Origin: CAZZCP01 sp964653235
GTDB lineage: Bacteria; Bdellovibrionota; Bdellovibrionia; Bdellovibrionales; UBA840
Assembly: GCA_964653235.1 (NCBI GenBank)
Contig: CAZZCP010000007.1
Location: forward strand, 1-52,688
Direction: 5' to 3'
DNA: 52,688 nucleotides
The notes beneath the pieces were generated by a model that was not told the DNA's origin, did not search any database, and worked only from the letters and a program-made list of their open reading frames with translations. Below are positions 25,296 to 33,346 of the stretch, piece by piece (positions within the stretch are counted from its first letter, which is position 1; each line of letters begins with the position of its first letter). A program made the position numbers and the translations under genes.

Positions 25296-25380
25296 AGACC
25301 CCTCCCCGGATGGGAAAGCTATACAAAAAAATTTGGGGCAGTGCGAATTTTAAGAAATGAGTTCAAGAATAAGACATGTT

Positions 25381-25396
25381 TATGATTTTGATCATA
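25381..25396. repeat. inverted repeat in the divergent S41-azlC intergenic region
   Basis: TATGAT-TTTG-ATCATA is a perfect 6-bp inverted repeat with a 4-base centre, 86 bp upstream of each start codon at the middle of the divergent region. It is a plausible operator, but AT-rich and short. The rest of the 171-bp gap shows a TATATT (25454-25459) just 7 bases before the azlC ATG and nothing else I can name. Confidence 0.3.
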
Positions 25397-25466
25397 GTCT
25401 TGTAGAAATTATCAAGGCCTCTTTGTTCTCTGTTAGACTGGCTCAAATTACATTATATTCTCTGCA

Positions 25467-26015
25467 ATGAAGCAGGTGTTTTTTCATACCTTACCAATAG
25501 CGGTTAGCTATCTTTTTTTGGGAGCATCCTTTGGGATTCTCTTTTATGACTCAGGCGCCACGGGATTTGAGATCTTTTTTCTTAGCCTTACCACTTTTGC
25601 AGGAGCTGCTCAATTTAGTGCGATTGAGTTTTTTGGTACAGACTACAATCCTTGGGTTTTGTTTTTAACAATTTTTGTGATCAATTTGCGTCACGTGATC
25701 TATGGACTTTCTGAATACAATCGATTTGGCAACTGGTCTTTAGAAAAATTCTATCTAATATTTAGTCTCACTGATGAAAACTATGGTGTTTTGCAAAAAC
25801 TGAAAAATCTTCGACTCACTCACCGCTCTTTTATTTTATATCATTTTGCACTCAATCACGCCTATTGGGTTTTGGGCTCAGTTTTAGGCTACTTCTTTGC
25901 TTCGAGTCCTCTTTTAAAAAGCACTAAGGGTTTAGAATTTGTTCTTACTTTGCTTTTCTTTTTACTTTTTTTTGAGAACTTTAAGAATTTAGTAAAAAGG
26001 TATCAAAATGACTGA
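25467..26015 (+). CDS. azlC: AzlC family branched-chain amino-acid exporter, large subunit
   Basis: A 182-residue membrane protein with the family segments LPIAVSYLFLGASFGILFYDSG, LTTFAGAAQFSAIEFFG and INLRHVIYGLS, and ending near GLEFVLTLLFFLLFFENF. AzlC proteins are usually about 220-240 residues, so the C-terminus here is short; the frame is open and azlD overlaps its end by 8 bp, so it looks natural. With AzlD it exports branched-chain amino acids or analogues. There is no Shine-Dalgarno sequence before the ATG, and a TATATT ends seven bases upstream. Confidence 0.88.
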   Translation: MKQVFFHTLPIAVSYLFLGASFGILFYDSGATGFEIFFLSLTTFAGAAQFSAIEFFGTDYNPWVLFLTIFVINLRHVIYGLSEYNRFGNWSLEKFYLIFSLTDENYGVLQKLKNLRLTHRSFILYHFALNHAYWVLGSVLGYFFASSPLLKSTKGLEFVLTLLFFLLFFENFKNLVKRYQND

Positions 26016-26316
26016 TTTTGCTTTCTTTGCAATTTTATTTTTAGCAACGCTATTAACTCGTTTTCTTCCATTTATGATTCCCAAGAGGTTTGCAAAGTGC
26101 TTTGATAGAGATTTGTTCAGCCTGTATTTGCCAACTTTTATCTTAGGTTTTCTATTTGTTTATTCATTCTGCGGCAATCTACAAATCTATGAGGCATGGC
26201 AATTGGGCTTGGGAGTTATGGTTTGTAGCTTGGTTCATCTTTTTGGCAAGAATTTTGTTTTGAGCATTATATCAGGGGGAGCTGTCTTTTTGATTTCGGT
26301 CAATCTTCTGATTTAA
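26008..26316 (+). CDS. azlD: AzlD family branched-chain amino-acid exporter, small subunit
   Basis: A 102-residue protein with three to four hydrophobic helices and the family phrase LATLLTRFLPFMIPKRF near the N-terminus. It partners AzlC, whose gene it overlaps by 8 bp. A likely terminator hairpin starts 32 bp after its stop. Confidence 0.88.
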   Translation: MTDFAFFAILFLATLLTRFLPFMIPKRFAKCFDRDLFSLYLPTFILGFLFVYSFCGNLQIYEAWQLGLGVMVCSLVHLFGKNFVLSIISGGAVFLISVNLLI

Positions 26317-26348
26317 CCGAGATTTGGACATCAAGTCTATTTATCCCA

Positions 26349-26369
26349 ATTCCCAATTGGGAATGCTTT
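26349..26369 (+). terminator. palindromic hairpin, probable azlCD terminator
   Basis: ATTCCCAATTGGGAAT (26349-26364) is a perfect 16-base palindrome that can fold as a 6-bp stem with an AATT loop, followed by GCTTTTT. It fits a short intrinsic terminator for azlCD. Being palindromic it could also be an operator. A second hairpin, ATGCTTT (26363-26369) with AAAGCAT (26381-26387), overlaps it and runs into the comF start codon, so the two are mutually exclusive. Confidence 0.5.
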
Positions 26370-26385
26370 TTGATCTAATTAAAGC

Positions 26386-26967
26386 ATGCTCAAGCTTTGC
26401 AAGCTCTGTGGAGCTGTAACGAATCAGTTTTATTGTAGCTATTGTAGTCAGAGAATTCCTAAGCCTAGATCTTTACTACTGCACAAAGAATATGACTTTA
26501 AAACATGGAGTTTGTACCAATGGGACGAGACCAATCATAAAATAGCCAAGAGAAGCATATATGCATTGAAGTCTTCAAAGTATAGAGAGTGGTATGACTT
26601 TGCCTTTCATTTTTCAGCTTTGTGGGAGGGACCACGAAAGAATTCCATATTGATACCTGCTCCCTCCAAAGGAGAAAGAGACCATGCCTTTTATTTTGCA
26701 CAGGCATTATCTGATCTCTGGCAGATTCCTCTATGGACCCATCTATTCTCTCGACAAAACTTTGACTCGCAAAAGTCGAAAAATCGCTCTGAAAGAAAGG
26801 CTCTGGGCTATGATCAGCTCCACCCTATTCCCGGGTATATAAAAAATGTATACTTTGTCGATGATTTAATCGCCACAGGCTCTACAGCCAGAGCAGCCTA
26901 TGTATTTATGCCCCCTGAGCTTGAATTTGAGTGCCTATGTCTTTTTCAGAGAAAGCGAAATCTTTGA
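26386..26967 (+). CDS. ComF-like phosphoribosyltransferase family protein
   Basis: A 193-residue protein with an N-terminal four-Cys zinc ribbon (CKLCG ... CSYCSQ), a basic middle (SIYALKSSKYREW) and the phosphoribosyltransferase loop YFVDDLIATGSTARAAY. The RNRSERKALGY-like block (KNRSERKALGY) is typical of ComF. In transformable bacteria ComF supports DNA uptake after entry; here the role is unproven, and no other competence gene is nearby. No Shine-Dalgarno sequence precedes the ATG, which lies within a 7-bp inverted repeat. Confidence 0.85.
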   Translation: MLKLCKLCGAVTNQFYCSYCSQRIPKPRSLLLHKEYDFKTWSLYQWDETNHKIAKRSIYALKSSKYREWYDFAFHFSALWEGPRKNSILIPAPSKGERDHAFYFAQALSDLWQIPLWTHLFSRQNFDSQKSKNRSERKALGYDQLHPIPGYIKNVYFVDDLIATGSTARAAYVFMPPELEFECLCLFQRKRNL

Positions 26968-27001
26968 TGCAGCAAGGCGCTATCTGTGCTAAAAGACGGG
27001 G

Positions 27002-27658
27002 ATGAAAAAGATTTTTATCTTTCTTTTTTTAGCACTCAATTTTGCTGGTGGGCCCGATGAACTCGAAGAGGCTCGAAATGCCCTAGAGGGCATTAAGATG
27101 ATTTATTCTGAGTCTGCATTTATTGAAATGAGTTTGCAAAAGAAGCTCTTTATCAGCACTTTGGGTAAGACAAAAAAATATGGTGGAAAGTTGTACATGG
27201 CCGGTGGGAATCAATTTCGTCTTGAGATTGAAGAACCCGAAAAATCTTTGATGGTTATGAACAACAAAAAGGCATTCGTAGTCGATTATCCACTGGAAGG
27301 TTTCGACGATAAGCTGCGTGTAAGTATTTTTGAAGGTCCCAATATTAAAAAATCTCAAGAGCTTTTTCGTTTGTTGATGGGAGATGGAGACATTTACAAG
27401 CTTTTTCATTTGAAGTCGGCAAAACGAGATGAAAAAAAGTGGGATTTTGTTTTCTCCTCTAAGAGTAAAGACTTTGATCTCACACAAGTTATGGTCACTG
27501 TAGATTTAAGCCAAGACCGTATATCGAGCTTGAGTTACTTTGACCAGCTTGAAAACAAAGTAACCTATGATTTTAGTAAGATAAAGTTTTCTCAAAAAGT
27601 AAATAAAAAATTATTTAAATACGAGTCACCCAAAGATGCAGAAATCACAAAATTCTAA
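27002..27658 (+). CDS. lolA: LolA-like outer-membrane lipoprotein carrier protein
   Basis: A 218-residue protein with a signal peptide (MKKIFIFLFLALNFAGG) and the LolA/LppX beta fold: repeated strand patterns with GKLYMAGGNQFRLEIEEP followed by KSLMVMNNKKAFVVDYP, and VMVTVDLSQDRISSLSYFDQ. LolA carries lipoproteins across the periplasm to the outer membrane, fitting a window with many lipoproteins. GGGG directly abuts the ATG. The 3' end overlaps rimO by 23 bp. Confidence 0.85.
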   Translation: MKKIFIFLFLALNFAGGPDELEEARNALEGIKMIYSESAFIEMSLQKKLFISTLGKTKKYGGKLYMAGGNQFRLEIEEPEKSLMVMNNKKAFVVDYPLEGFDDKLRVSIFEGPNIKKSQELFRLLMGDGDIYKLFHLKSAKRDEKKWDFVFSSKSKDFDLTQVMVTVDLSQDRISSLSYFDQLENKVTYDFSKIKFSQKVNKKLFKYESPKDAEITKF

Positions 27659-28988
27659 AGAAAAAGTCCACATGATCTCCTTAGGTTGTCCCAAGAACTT
27701 GGTGGATGCTGAAATGATGTTGGGCAAATTGAGCAAGTCCTCTTATGAGGTGACTGAATCCGCAGAAGATGCAGATACAATCATTGTTAACACTTGCAGC
27801 TTTATTGAAGATTCACGCAAAGAATCGATTCAAAATATTTTGGACATGGCCGACCTAAAACAAAATGGAAAGCTCAAGAAACTGGTGGTTAGCGGCTGTC
27901 TTCCGCAAAGATACAAAGATGAGATTGTCGATGAGTTGCCAGAGGTAGATTACTTTGTTGGTTCTGGGGAATTTCAAAACATCGATAAAATACTTAAGCA
28001 AGATCAGCAAAGAAGCTTTTTTCATCTGCCCACCTATTTGCAAACCGAAGAGACGCCCCGATTGACATCAGGGCCAGGGCATCGCGCCTACTTAAAAATA
28101 TCTGAAGGCTGTAAGAAACGTTGCGCTTTTTGTGCTATTCCAAAGATTCGCGGTAACTTACAATCGCGAGAATTGCGAGCTGTGCTGAGTGAGGCAAAGC
28201 TCTTGGCAGCTAGCGGTGTGAAAGAATTGATCGTTATTTCTCATGACTTTACCGACTATGGCTGGGATCTTCGGCGACAAAATCCAGATTCGCCAGAGAC
28301 ATCCAAACAACTGTTAAAAGACTTGGCTCAAATTCAAGGTATCGAATGGGTACGTGTACTCTATATGTATCCTGACGGAATTGACCAAGAATTGATAGAT
28401 TTGATGAAGTCAGAGCCAAAGCTCATCCCCTATTTTGATATTCCCTTGCAGCATATTAATGACAGGGTCTTGAAATCGATGAATCGAAAAATGACTCGCA
28501 AAGAAATAGAATCAGCCCTTTCTTTGATTCGCAGAGAACTGCCAGATGCGGTGATTCGAACGCAATTTATTGTTGGATTCCCGGGTGAAACTGCCGGTGA
28601 GTTTCAAGAGCTTTTAGAATTTGTAAAAGATTTTCGCTTTGATCGAGTGGGTTGCTTTCAGTATTCTCCTGAAGAAAAGACTGCAGGGGCGAGAATGGAA
28701 AATCAAGTGGATGAGGAGACCAAACAGCTTCGTCATGATTTGTTAATGTCGGCTCAAAAAGAGATCAGTCGAGAGATGCACCAAAGATTTATTGGCCAAA
28801 CTCTAGAGGTTATGGTTGAAGGTCTTAGTCTAGAAACTGATCTATTGCTTGAGGGTAGGTTTTTTGGTCAGGCACCCGAGATTGATGGGATTGTTTATAT
28901 CAATGATGGTCAAGCAGAGAAAGGGCAGATCTATAAGGTGCGAATTACAGATGCCCACGATTACGATCTGGTCGGTGAAATTCTTTAG
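27636..28988 (+). CDS. rimO: ribosomal protein S12 methylthiotransferase RimO
   Basis: A 450-residue radical SAM methylthiotransferase. The N-terminal UPF0004 domain holds SLGCPKNLVDAEMMLG with the RimO-type GCPKN, the other cluster Cys are in NTCSF and SGCLPQ, the radical SAM motif is SEGCKKRCAFCAIP (CxxxCxxC) and a C-terminal TRAM domain closes the protein. It modifies Asp89 of ribosomal protein S12. I use ATG 27636, inside the end of lolA; a start further in would cut close to the cluster motif. Confidence 0.94.
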   Translation: MQKSQNSKEKVHMISLGCPKNLVDAEMMLGKLSKSSYEVTESAEDADTIIVNTCSFIEDSRKESIQNILDMADLKQNGKLKKLVVSGCLPQRYKDEIVDELPEVDYFVGSGEFQNIDKILKQDQQRSFFHLPTYLQTEETPRLTSGPGHRAYLKISEGCKKRCAFCAIPKIRGNLQSRELRAVLSEAKLLAASGVKELIVISHDFTDYGWDLRRQNPDSPETSKQLLKDLAQIQGIEWVRVLYMYPDGIDQELIDLMKSEPKLIPYFDIPLQHINDRVLKSMNRKMTRKEIESALSLIRRELPDAVIRTQFIVGFPGETAGEFQELLEFVKDFRFDRVGCFQYSPEEKTAGARMENQVDEETKQLRHDLLMSAQKEISREMHQRFIGQTLEVMVEGLSLETDLLLEGRFFGQAPEIDGIVYINDGQAEKGQIYKVRITDAHDYDLVGEIL

Positions 28989-29055
28989 AACATATTGAAT
29001 AGCTTTAATGAACTGATTTAAAGGCTTCATAACGAAGATAAAACCTCAACATGCT

Positions 29056-29583
29056 CTAGTTTCTCATGATATAAATATCAGGATAGTTTCTTCCAAGTTC
29101 ATCTTGGTCCATCCCATAACCAACCACATAACGGTCTTCAATGGTTCTACCCACATAATCTGGTTTTAAGCTAATTTGTCTTCGCGCAGGTTTGTCTAGG
29201 AGAGTTAAAATTTTTAGCTCAGACGGACCAGCAGAAAGAATACGGTTTTTTAAAAAACTCAATGTTCGAGCTGTATCGATAATCTCTTCAACAATAATCA
29301 CATTTTTTCCAGAAATTTCGGTTCCGATATCTTTGTGGATTTTGATATCACCGCCTCGCTGTCCATCGCTGGTGCGATTGCTTAAGTGAACAAAATCGAC
29401 TTCTTGAGACAACTGAAGCTCACGCATAAAATCAGCAAGAAAAAACATGGAACCTTTAAGAGGGCAAATCAAAGTGACCTCTTCACCCATAAAGTCTTTC
29501 TCTACTTCACGAGCAAGTTCTATTATCATCTCACGCAATTCTTCTTGAGTGATAAAGGGAACCATTGAATCTTTGAGTGCCAT
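29056..29583 (-). CDS. hpt: hypoxanthine phosphoribosyltransferase
   Basis: A 175-residue enzyme with the PRPP loop VIIVEEIIDTARTL, the CPLKGSMFFLADF loop and the base-binding segment KPDYVGRTIEDRYVVGYGMD. It converts hypoxanthine (and usually guanine) to the nucleotide. It complements the punA product in the deo unit of this window, which releases free purine bases. It is the last gene of a minus-strand run, 8 bp after the TPR protein, with GGAGG upstream of the ATG. Confidence 0.94.
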   Translation of the reverse strand: MALKDSMVPFITQEELREMIIELAREVEKDFMGEEVTLICPLKGSMFFLADFMRELQLSQEVDFVHLSNRTSDGQRGGDIKIHKDIGTEISGKNVIIVEEIIDTARTLSFLKNRILSAGPSELKILTLLDKPARRQISLKPDYVGRTIEDRYVVGYGMDQDELGRNYPDIYIMRN

Positions 29584-29591
29584 TGAGCCTC

Positions 29592-30326
29592 CTATAAAGG
29601 TCTATCGTTAAGTTCAGTCATACCCGCACGGCTAGCGAGTTGAATAAAGTTTTTTGCTTCTAAATGCTCAGGGTTTCTTGCCAAAATATTTTCCCATTGC
29701 TCTACGGCATCTAAAATTTTATTTGCATTGTAATAGATGATGCCTAGCTTGAGGCGAACCCCTATCGACTGTGGATAATCTTCTAAGAATTTCTTTGCCT
29801 CTCGAATGGCTCGTCCAGCATCTTTTTGATTAACAAAAGCATCCATTATCTTGAGCAGACAATCTTCTTTTCTTCGAGTAAGTCGAAGTGCTTTGAAATA
29901 TTGTTCAACGGCTTCACTGTATTGGCGAAATTGGTCGTAAAGTGAGCCAAGCTCAATGTGTTTCAGTGCAATTTTCTCTTCCACTTGTGGGTCCATTGTA
30001 CTTTTGCGTTTTTGCAGTAGCTTTTCTGCCTCAACAAAAACTTGCTTGCCTTCATCATATCTTCCCAAGTCATTCAAAATGATCGAGAGCCCAACACTGG
30101 CATCTGTGTAAGAGGGGTCAATCTCAAGTGCCCGTTTAAAAGTCTGAATTGCCTTATTAAACTTACCTTGATCATAAAAGATGGTCGCTAGCATTTGATA
30201 AACTTCTGGTTCAGTAGCATTAAGAAGTAGCATCTGTTTTAACAAAGGCTCAGCCAATTTATATTTGCCATTTACAAAAAAGTCTCTCGCTTTTTGCATC
30301 AACTCATTGTAATCAGCGTATTCCAT
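29592..30326 (-). CDS. TPR-repeat protein of unknown role
   Basis: A 244-residue soluble protein made of about six tetratricopeptide repeats; the clearest is YQMLATIFYDQGKFNKAIQT followed by FKRALEIDPSY. No signal peptide or membrane segment. It overlaps bamD by 14 bp, so the two are probably translationally coupled; a scaffold or adaptor role is likely but unspecified. Confidence 0.85.
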   Translation of the reverse strand: MEYADYNELMQKARDFFVNGKYKLAEPLLKQMLLLNATEPEVYQMLATIFYDQGKFNKAIQTFKRALEIDPSYTDASVGLSIILNDLGRYDEGKQVFVEAEKLLQKRKSTMDPQVEEKIALKHIELGSLYDQFRQYSEAVEQYFKALRLTRRKEDCLLKIMDAFVNQKDAGRAIREAKKFLEDYPQSIGVRLKLGIIYYNANKILDAVEQWENILARNPEHLEAKNFIQLASRAGMTELNDRPL

Positions 30327-31053
30327 ATTTTCTCACTTTGTCTTCTGCAGATTTGGCCCACTTTGAGTTTGGATAATTCGTGTATAGTTTGTTGATGTAA
30401 GACTTGGCTTTATCATTTTCTTGTACTTCATAGGCACTTATACCTGCATTTAATAATGCCTTAGGTACAAGTTCACTCCTAGGATAGGTTCGAATCAAAG
30501 AGTCATACCTTTTCATCGCACTTAAAAACTCTTCTTGATTGAAATAGTAGTCGGCTATGTAGAGTTCTTTTTCGGCAAGCATTCGAATGACTTGCTCTTT
30601 TTTAGCACGAGCTTCTTTGGTGAATTCAGAGCCAGGGTATAAGGTTATGACTTCTTCAAAATAGGCAATAGATGTCTTTGCCGCAGATAAATCTCGATCA
30701 ACTGTTGAAGGCAATTGGTAAAAAGAGCTTAGACCCGAGCGAAATACAACGTAATCAATTCTGTCATGTTTTGGGTGAAACTCGCGAAAAAGTTGATAAG
30801 AGGCCAAAGCCTCGTCATATTTTTCTCTGGCAAAATGAATATCAGCCATTTTTAGCTCAGACATCACTGCAAATCGGCTGTATGGATGTTGTTTTCTAAT
30901 TTCAGAAAAGCGGCGAAGAGCCTCTTCATACCTTTCGGCCTTCTCATAGCGTGATGCTAATTCGTATTTTCCTGCAGGAGTATTGGTATCAATGTCATCA
31001 AAAGTGCTACAGGCGCTAAGTGTGATCAAGAGACCAAGTAGAAGCAAAACCAT
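30313..31053 (-). CDS. bamD: outer membrane protein assembly lipoprotein BamD
   Basis: A 246-residue lipoprotein with signal peptide and lipobox LSAC (Cys about 15). TPR-like repeats include RYEEALRRFSEIRKQHPYSRF and EEFLSAMKRYDSLIRTYPRS plus the YPNSKWA ending, as in YfiO/BamD. It is part of the BAM complex that inserts beta-barrel proteins. No Shine-Dalgarno sequence precedes the ATG, but an excellent promoter ends six bases upstream. Confidence 0.9.
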   Translation of the reverse strand: MVLLLLGLLITLSACSTFDDIDTNTPAGKYELASRYEKAERYEEALRRFSEIRKQHPYSRFAVMSELKMADIHFAREKYDEALASYQLFREFHPKHDRIDYVVFRSGLSSFYQLPSTVDRDLSAAKTSIAYFEEVITLYPGSEFTKEARAKKEQVIRMLAEKELYIADYYFNQEEFLSAMKRYDSLIRTYPRSELVPKALLNAGISAYEVQENDKAKSYINKLYTNYPNSKWAKSAEDKVRKYGIR

Positions 31054-31088
31054 GCAGGCAGTCTAAAAAGTGGGCAAGAGCTTGTCAA
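31054..31088 (-). promoter_or_regulatory. promoter of bamD, leaderless geometry
   Basis: On the minus strand TTGACA (31088-31083, perfect) is followed by exactly 17 nt and TAGACT (31065-31060, 4/6). Six bases then lead to the ATG at 31053, with no ribosome-binding site. Transcription should begin at or within one base of the start codon. This is the best of four such arrangements in the window. Confidence 0.55.
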
Positions 31089-31099
31089 AGTGAAAAGCC

Positions 31100-31882
31100 T
31101 TACAAAACCAATACTTGGCTGCGATCGACCCAGCCCTTGTTATGTCGAGGGCCTTCGATTTGAATCCATGCATCTCTTCTTTGAAGTACTCGAATCAGAC
31201 TGCCCTTTGGTAATTCTTGCAAAACAGCAGAGTCATCATCAGGAAAAATACGGAGCTCTGCGTTTTCAAGCAAACTGGCTCGCTGCATGCTATTTAAATA
31301 TAAGCCTACGCTAGCGCTACCAGTAAAAAAAACAAATAGAACAAAAAGAGCCACTAAGTGCCATGAAAACTCAGGCTTTTTAGAAAACTCATCATTTTCT
31401 GCACGTTTCTTTTTGGCAAACCAAGTTAGTAAGCTCCAGATAGAAATAAAAAAGCTCGATAAGCTTAAAAAGTACAAAAGATGAATTGGAATATAATGAA
31501 AAAAGCGATGCCATGCTCCTGTGTATAAGAGCTCCTGATCAAGCTGTTTTTCAATTTCAGATTTTAAGTCTAAGGCTTCAGAAAATGAAGGACGAAGCGA
31601 ACTGGCTTTTCTTAAGTAGGCCAAAGCCTTTGCAAGATCATTTTGCTGATAGAATGTGTAACCTAAATTATAGTACAAAACTTCGTTTTTTGGCTGAAGT
31701 TCCATCGCTTTTACAATTAGCTCTTGGGCCAATTTAAAGTCTTCCTTTTGCACTGCTTTGGCGCTTTGGTTTTGCAGTTCTTTCCAGTTGAGCGCTGCTT
31801 GATGCACAGCTTCTTGGGACCATAATAAAAAGGGGAAAAACAAAATAAAAAGTTTCACTTCATTATTATAAAAAAAAGCCAT
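31100..31882 (-). CDS. TPR and SH3 domain membrane protein (BatE-like)
   Basis: A 260-residue protein: a signal-like hydrophobic N-terminus (VKLFILFFPFLLWSQ), two TPRs (VLYYNLGYTFYQQNDLAKAL), two membrane helices (IHLLYFLSLSSFFISIWSLL and WHLVALFVLFVFFTGSASVG) and a C-terminal bacterial SH3 domain (LPKGSLIRVLQRRDAWIQIE, GWVDRSQVLVL). This is the BatE layout from aerotolerance operons, but no batA-D gene is nearby. ATG 31882 gives an unusually long N-region; a GTG eight codons later is an alternative. Confidence 0.75.
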   Translation of the reverse strand: MAFFYNNEVKLFILFFPFLLWSQEAVHQAALNWKELQNQSAKAVQKEDFKLAQELIVKAMELQPKNEVLYYNLGYTFYQQNDLAKALAYLRKASSLRPSFSEALDLKSEIEKQLDQELLYTGAWHRFFHYIPIHLLYFLSLSSFFISIWSLLTWFAKKKRAENDEFSKKPEFSWHLVALFVLFVFFTGSASVGLYLNSMQRASLLENAELRIFPDDDSAVLQELPKGSLIRVLQRRDAWIQIEGPRHNKGWVDRSQVLVL

Positions 31883-31960
31883 CGCACTTGTCTATTCCTG
31901 CTTGAAGCTGCTGCATTTTTATTTTCTTCGTATTATATTGTCATAATCAAGGGAGATTCT

Positions 31961-33340
31961 ATGTCAAAATTAAGTGGTCATATTTGGAAGTCTTCATCTC
32001 GTATTGATGACTATATTGATTCATGTGTGAAAGAAGTACTCGACGCAAATGCCAGTATCACAGGACCCAGAGAGCCGAATCCAGAGCTTTCAGAACACAA
32101 CCAGAAATATATGGACGAAATTGCTACCAGCCGGGGCCGTCCTTTGTTTTATCCTTATTTGGGCACTGGAAGTGGCAGGGGGCCCTATGTTGAACTCGAA
32201 GACGGCAGCGTAAAAATGGACCTCATTAATGGGATTGGAATCAATATTTTTGGTCACTCACATCCCAAATTACTAAAAGCTGGTGTGAAAGGGGCTTTAG
32301 AAGATGCGGTGATGCAAGGAAATCTGCAACCCAATCGGCAGTACCATGAGCTGTTAAAAAAATTGGTCGATTTGTGCGGGCAAAACACCAAGCTTCGCCA
32401 TGCATGGATTACCACATCGGGCTCTATGGCAAATGAAAATGCCTTAAAAATATGTCGTCAAAAAACAAGTCCAAGAAGCAAGATCATAGCAATGAATGCC
32501 GCATTTGCCGGAAGAACCACGCTTATGGCAGAGATTACTGATAACCCAAGCTATAAACAGGGCCTTCCGGATTACAACGATGTATTGAGAATTGATTTTT
32601 ACAATCCAAACAATCCAAACTCGGCAGAGCATTCATTGAAACAATTTAAAGAGCTTTTAGAAAAATACCCCGATCAGATTGGCTGCTTTACCTTTGAGCC
32701 GATGCAAGGTGAGGGTGGCTATAATGTCGCTCCTCGAGAGTTTTTTCTACCAATGTTAGAGCTTTGTCGCGAGCACAAAATCGCTGTTTGGGCCGATGAA
32801 GTTCAGACTTTTTTAAGAACTGGTGAGGCCTTGGCGATTCAAACTCTGGATATTGCAGATTATGTTGATGTTGTCTCTGTTGCCAAAACTTTGCAGGCCG
32901 GAGCAAGCCTTTACAGTGAAGAATACAATCCGAAACCAGGTTTGATAGCAGGTACTTTTGCTGGAGCATCAGCTTCTTTGAGTGCAGCGATTGCGGTTTT
33001 AGATGAAATGACAGAAAATATGTATTTTGGGCCCAATGGGCGTATTGCCGAGATTCATAAAGGTTTTTGTCAGCGGATTGAGAAATTAATGCAAACTACA
33101 TGTAAAGGACATATTCATAGTATAGGTGGACTGGGATTGATGGTTGCCATGCACGCCCATGATGGATCAAAAGAAAAAATGATGGAGCTTTTAAAAGTAC
33201 TCTATAGGAATGGGCTTATGACTTTTGGTTGTGGCCGAGGCCCTTTCAAGGTACGTTTTCTTTTACCTGCCATTTTGTCAGAGCATGATCTTGATGTAGC
33301 TGCTGAAATCATTGAAAAATCTGTTTTAGAATTAGCTTGA
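31961..33340 (+). CDS. class III PLP-dependent aminotransferase (AstC/ornithine-type)
   Basis: A 459-residue class III aminotransferase. The fold-type I features are WITTSGSMANENALKICRQK (phosphate-binding), FEPMQGEGGYN, VWADEVQTFLRTGE and the PLP lysine in VVSVAKTLQAGA. It starts the operon with an M20 hydrolase, arginine N-succinyltransferase and succinylglutamate-semialdehyde dehydrogenase, so by context it should act as succinylornithine transaminase, although its sequence is also reminiscent of lysine-6-aminotransferases. AAGGGAG precedes the ATG by six bases. Confidence 0.88.
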   Translation: MSKLSGHIWKSSSRIDDYIDSCVKEVLDANASITGPREPNPELSEHNQKYMDEIATSRGRPLFYPYLGTGSGRGPYVELEDGSVKMDLINGIGINIFGHSHPKLLKAGVKGALEDAVMQGNLQPNRQYHELLKKLVDLCGQNTKLRHAWITTSGSMANENALKICRQKTSPRSKIIAMNAAFAGRTTLMAEITDNPSYKQGLPDYNDVLRIDFYNPNNPNSAEHSLKQFKELLEKYPDQIGCFTFEPMQGEGGYNVAPREFFLPMLELCREHKIAVWADEVQTFLRTGEALAIQTLDIADYVDVVSVAKTLQAGASLYSEEYNPKPGLIAGTFAGASASLSAAIAVLDEMTENMYFGPNGRIAEIHKGFCQRIEKLMQTTCKGHIHSIGGLGLMVAMHAHDGSKEKMMELLKVLYRNGLMTFGCGRGPFKVRFLLPAILSEHDLDVAAEIIEKSVLELA

Positions 33341-33346
33341 GGTATT

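Noticed and set aside
25467..26015. azlC as a truncated pseudogene
   Set aside because: It is shorter than usual, but its end overlaps azlD in the normal way and its core segments are intact.
26349..26364. Perfect 16-bp palindrome as a transcription-factor operator
   Set aside because: It is followed by a T run and lies 32 bp after azlD, so a terminator explains it more simply. Kept as an alternative in the feature entry.
27083..27487. 134-codon minus-strand ORF opposite lolA
   Set aside because: It is antisense to a gene with a signal peptide and LolA-like strands, and has no features of its own.
28989..29055. Terminator between the convergent rimO and hpt
   Set aside because: Only a 4-bp CTTC/GAAG stem is present, without a T run on either strand.
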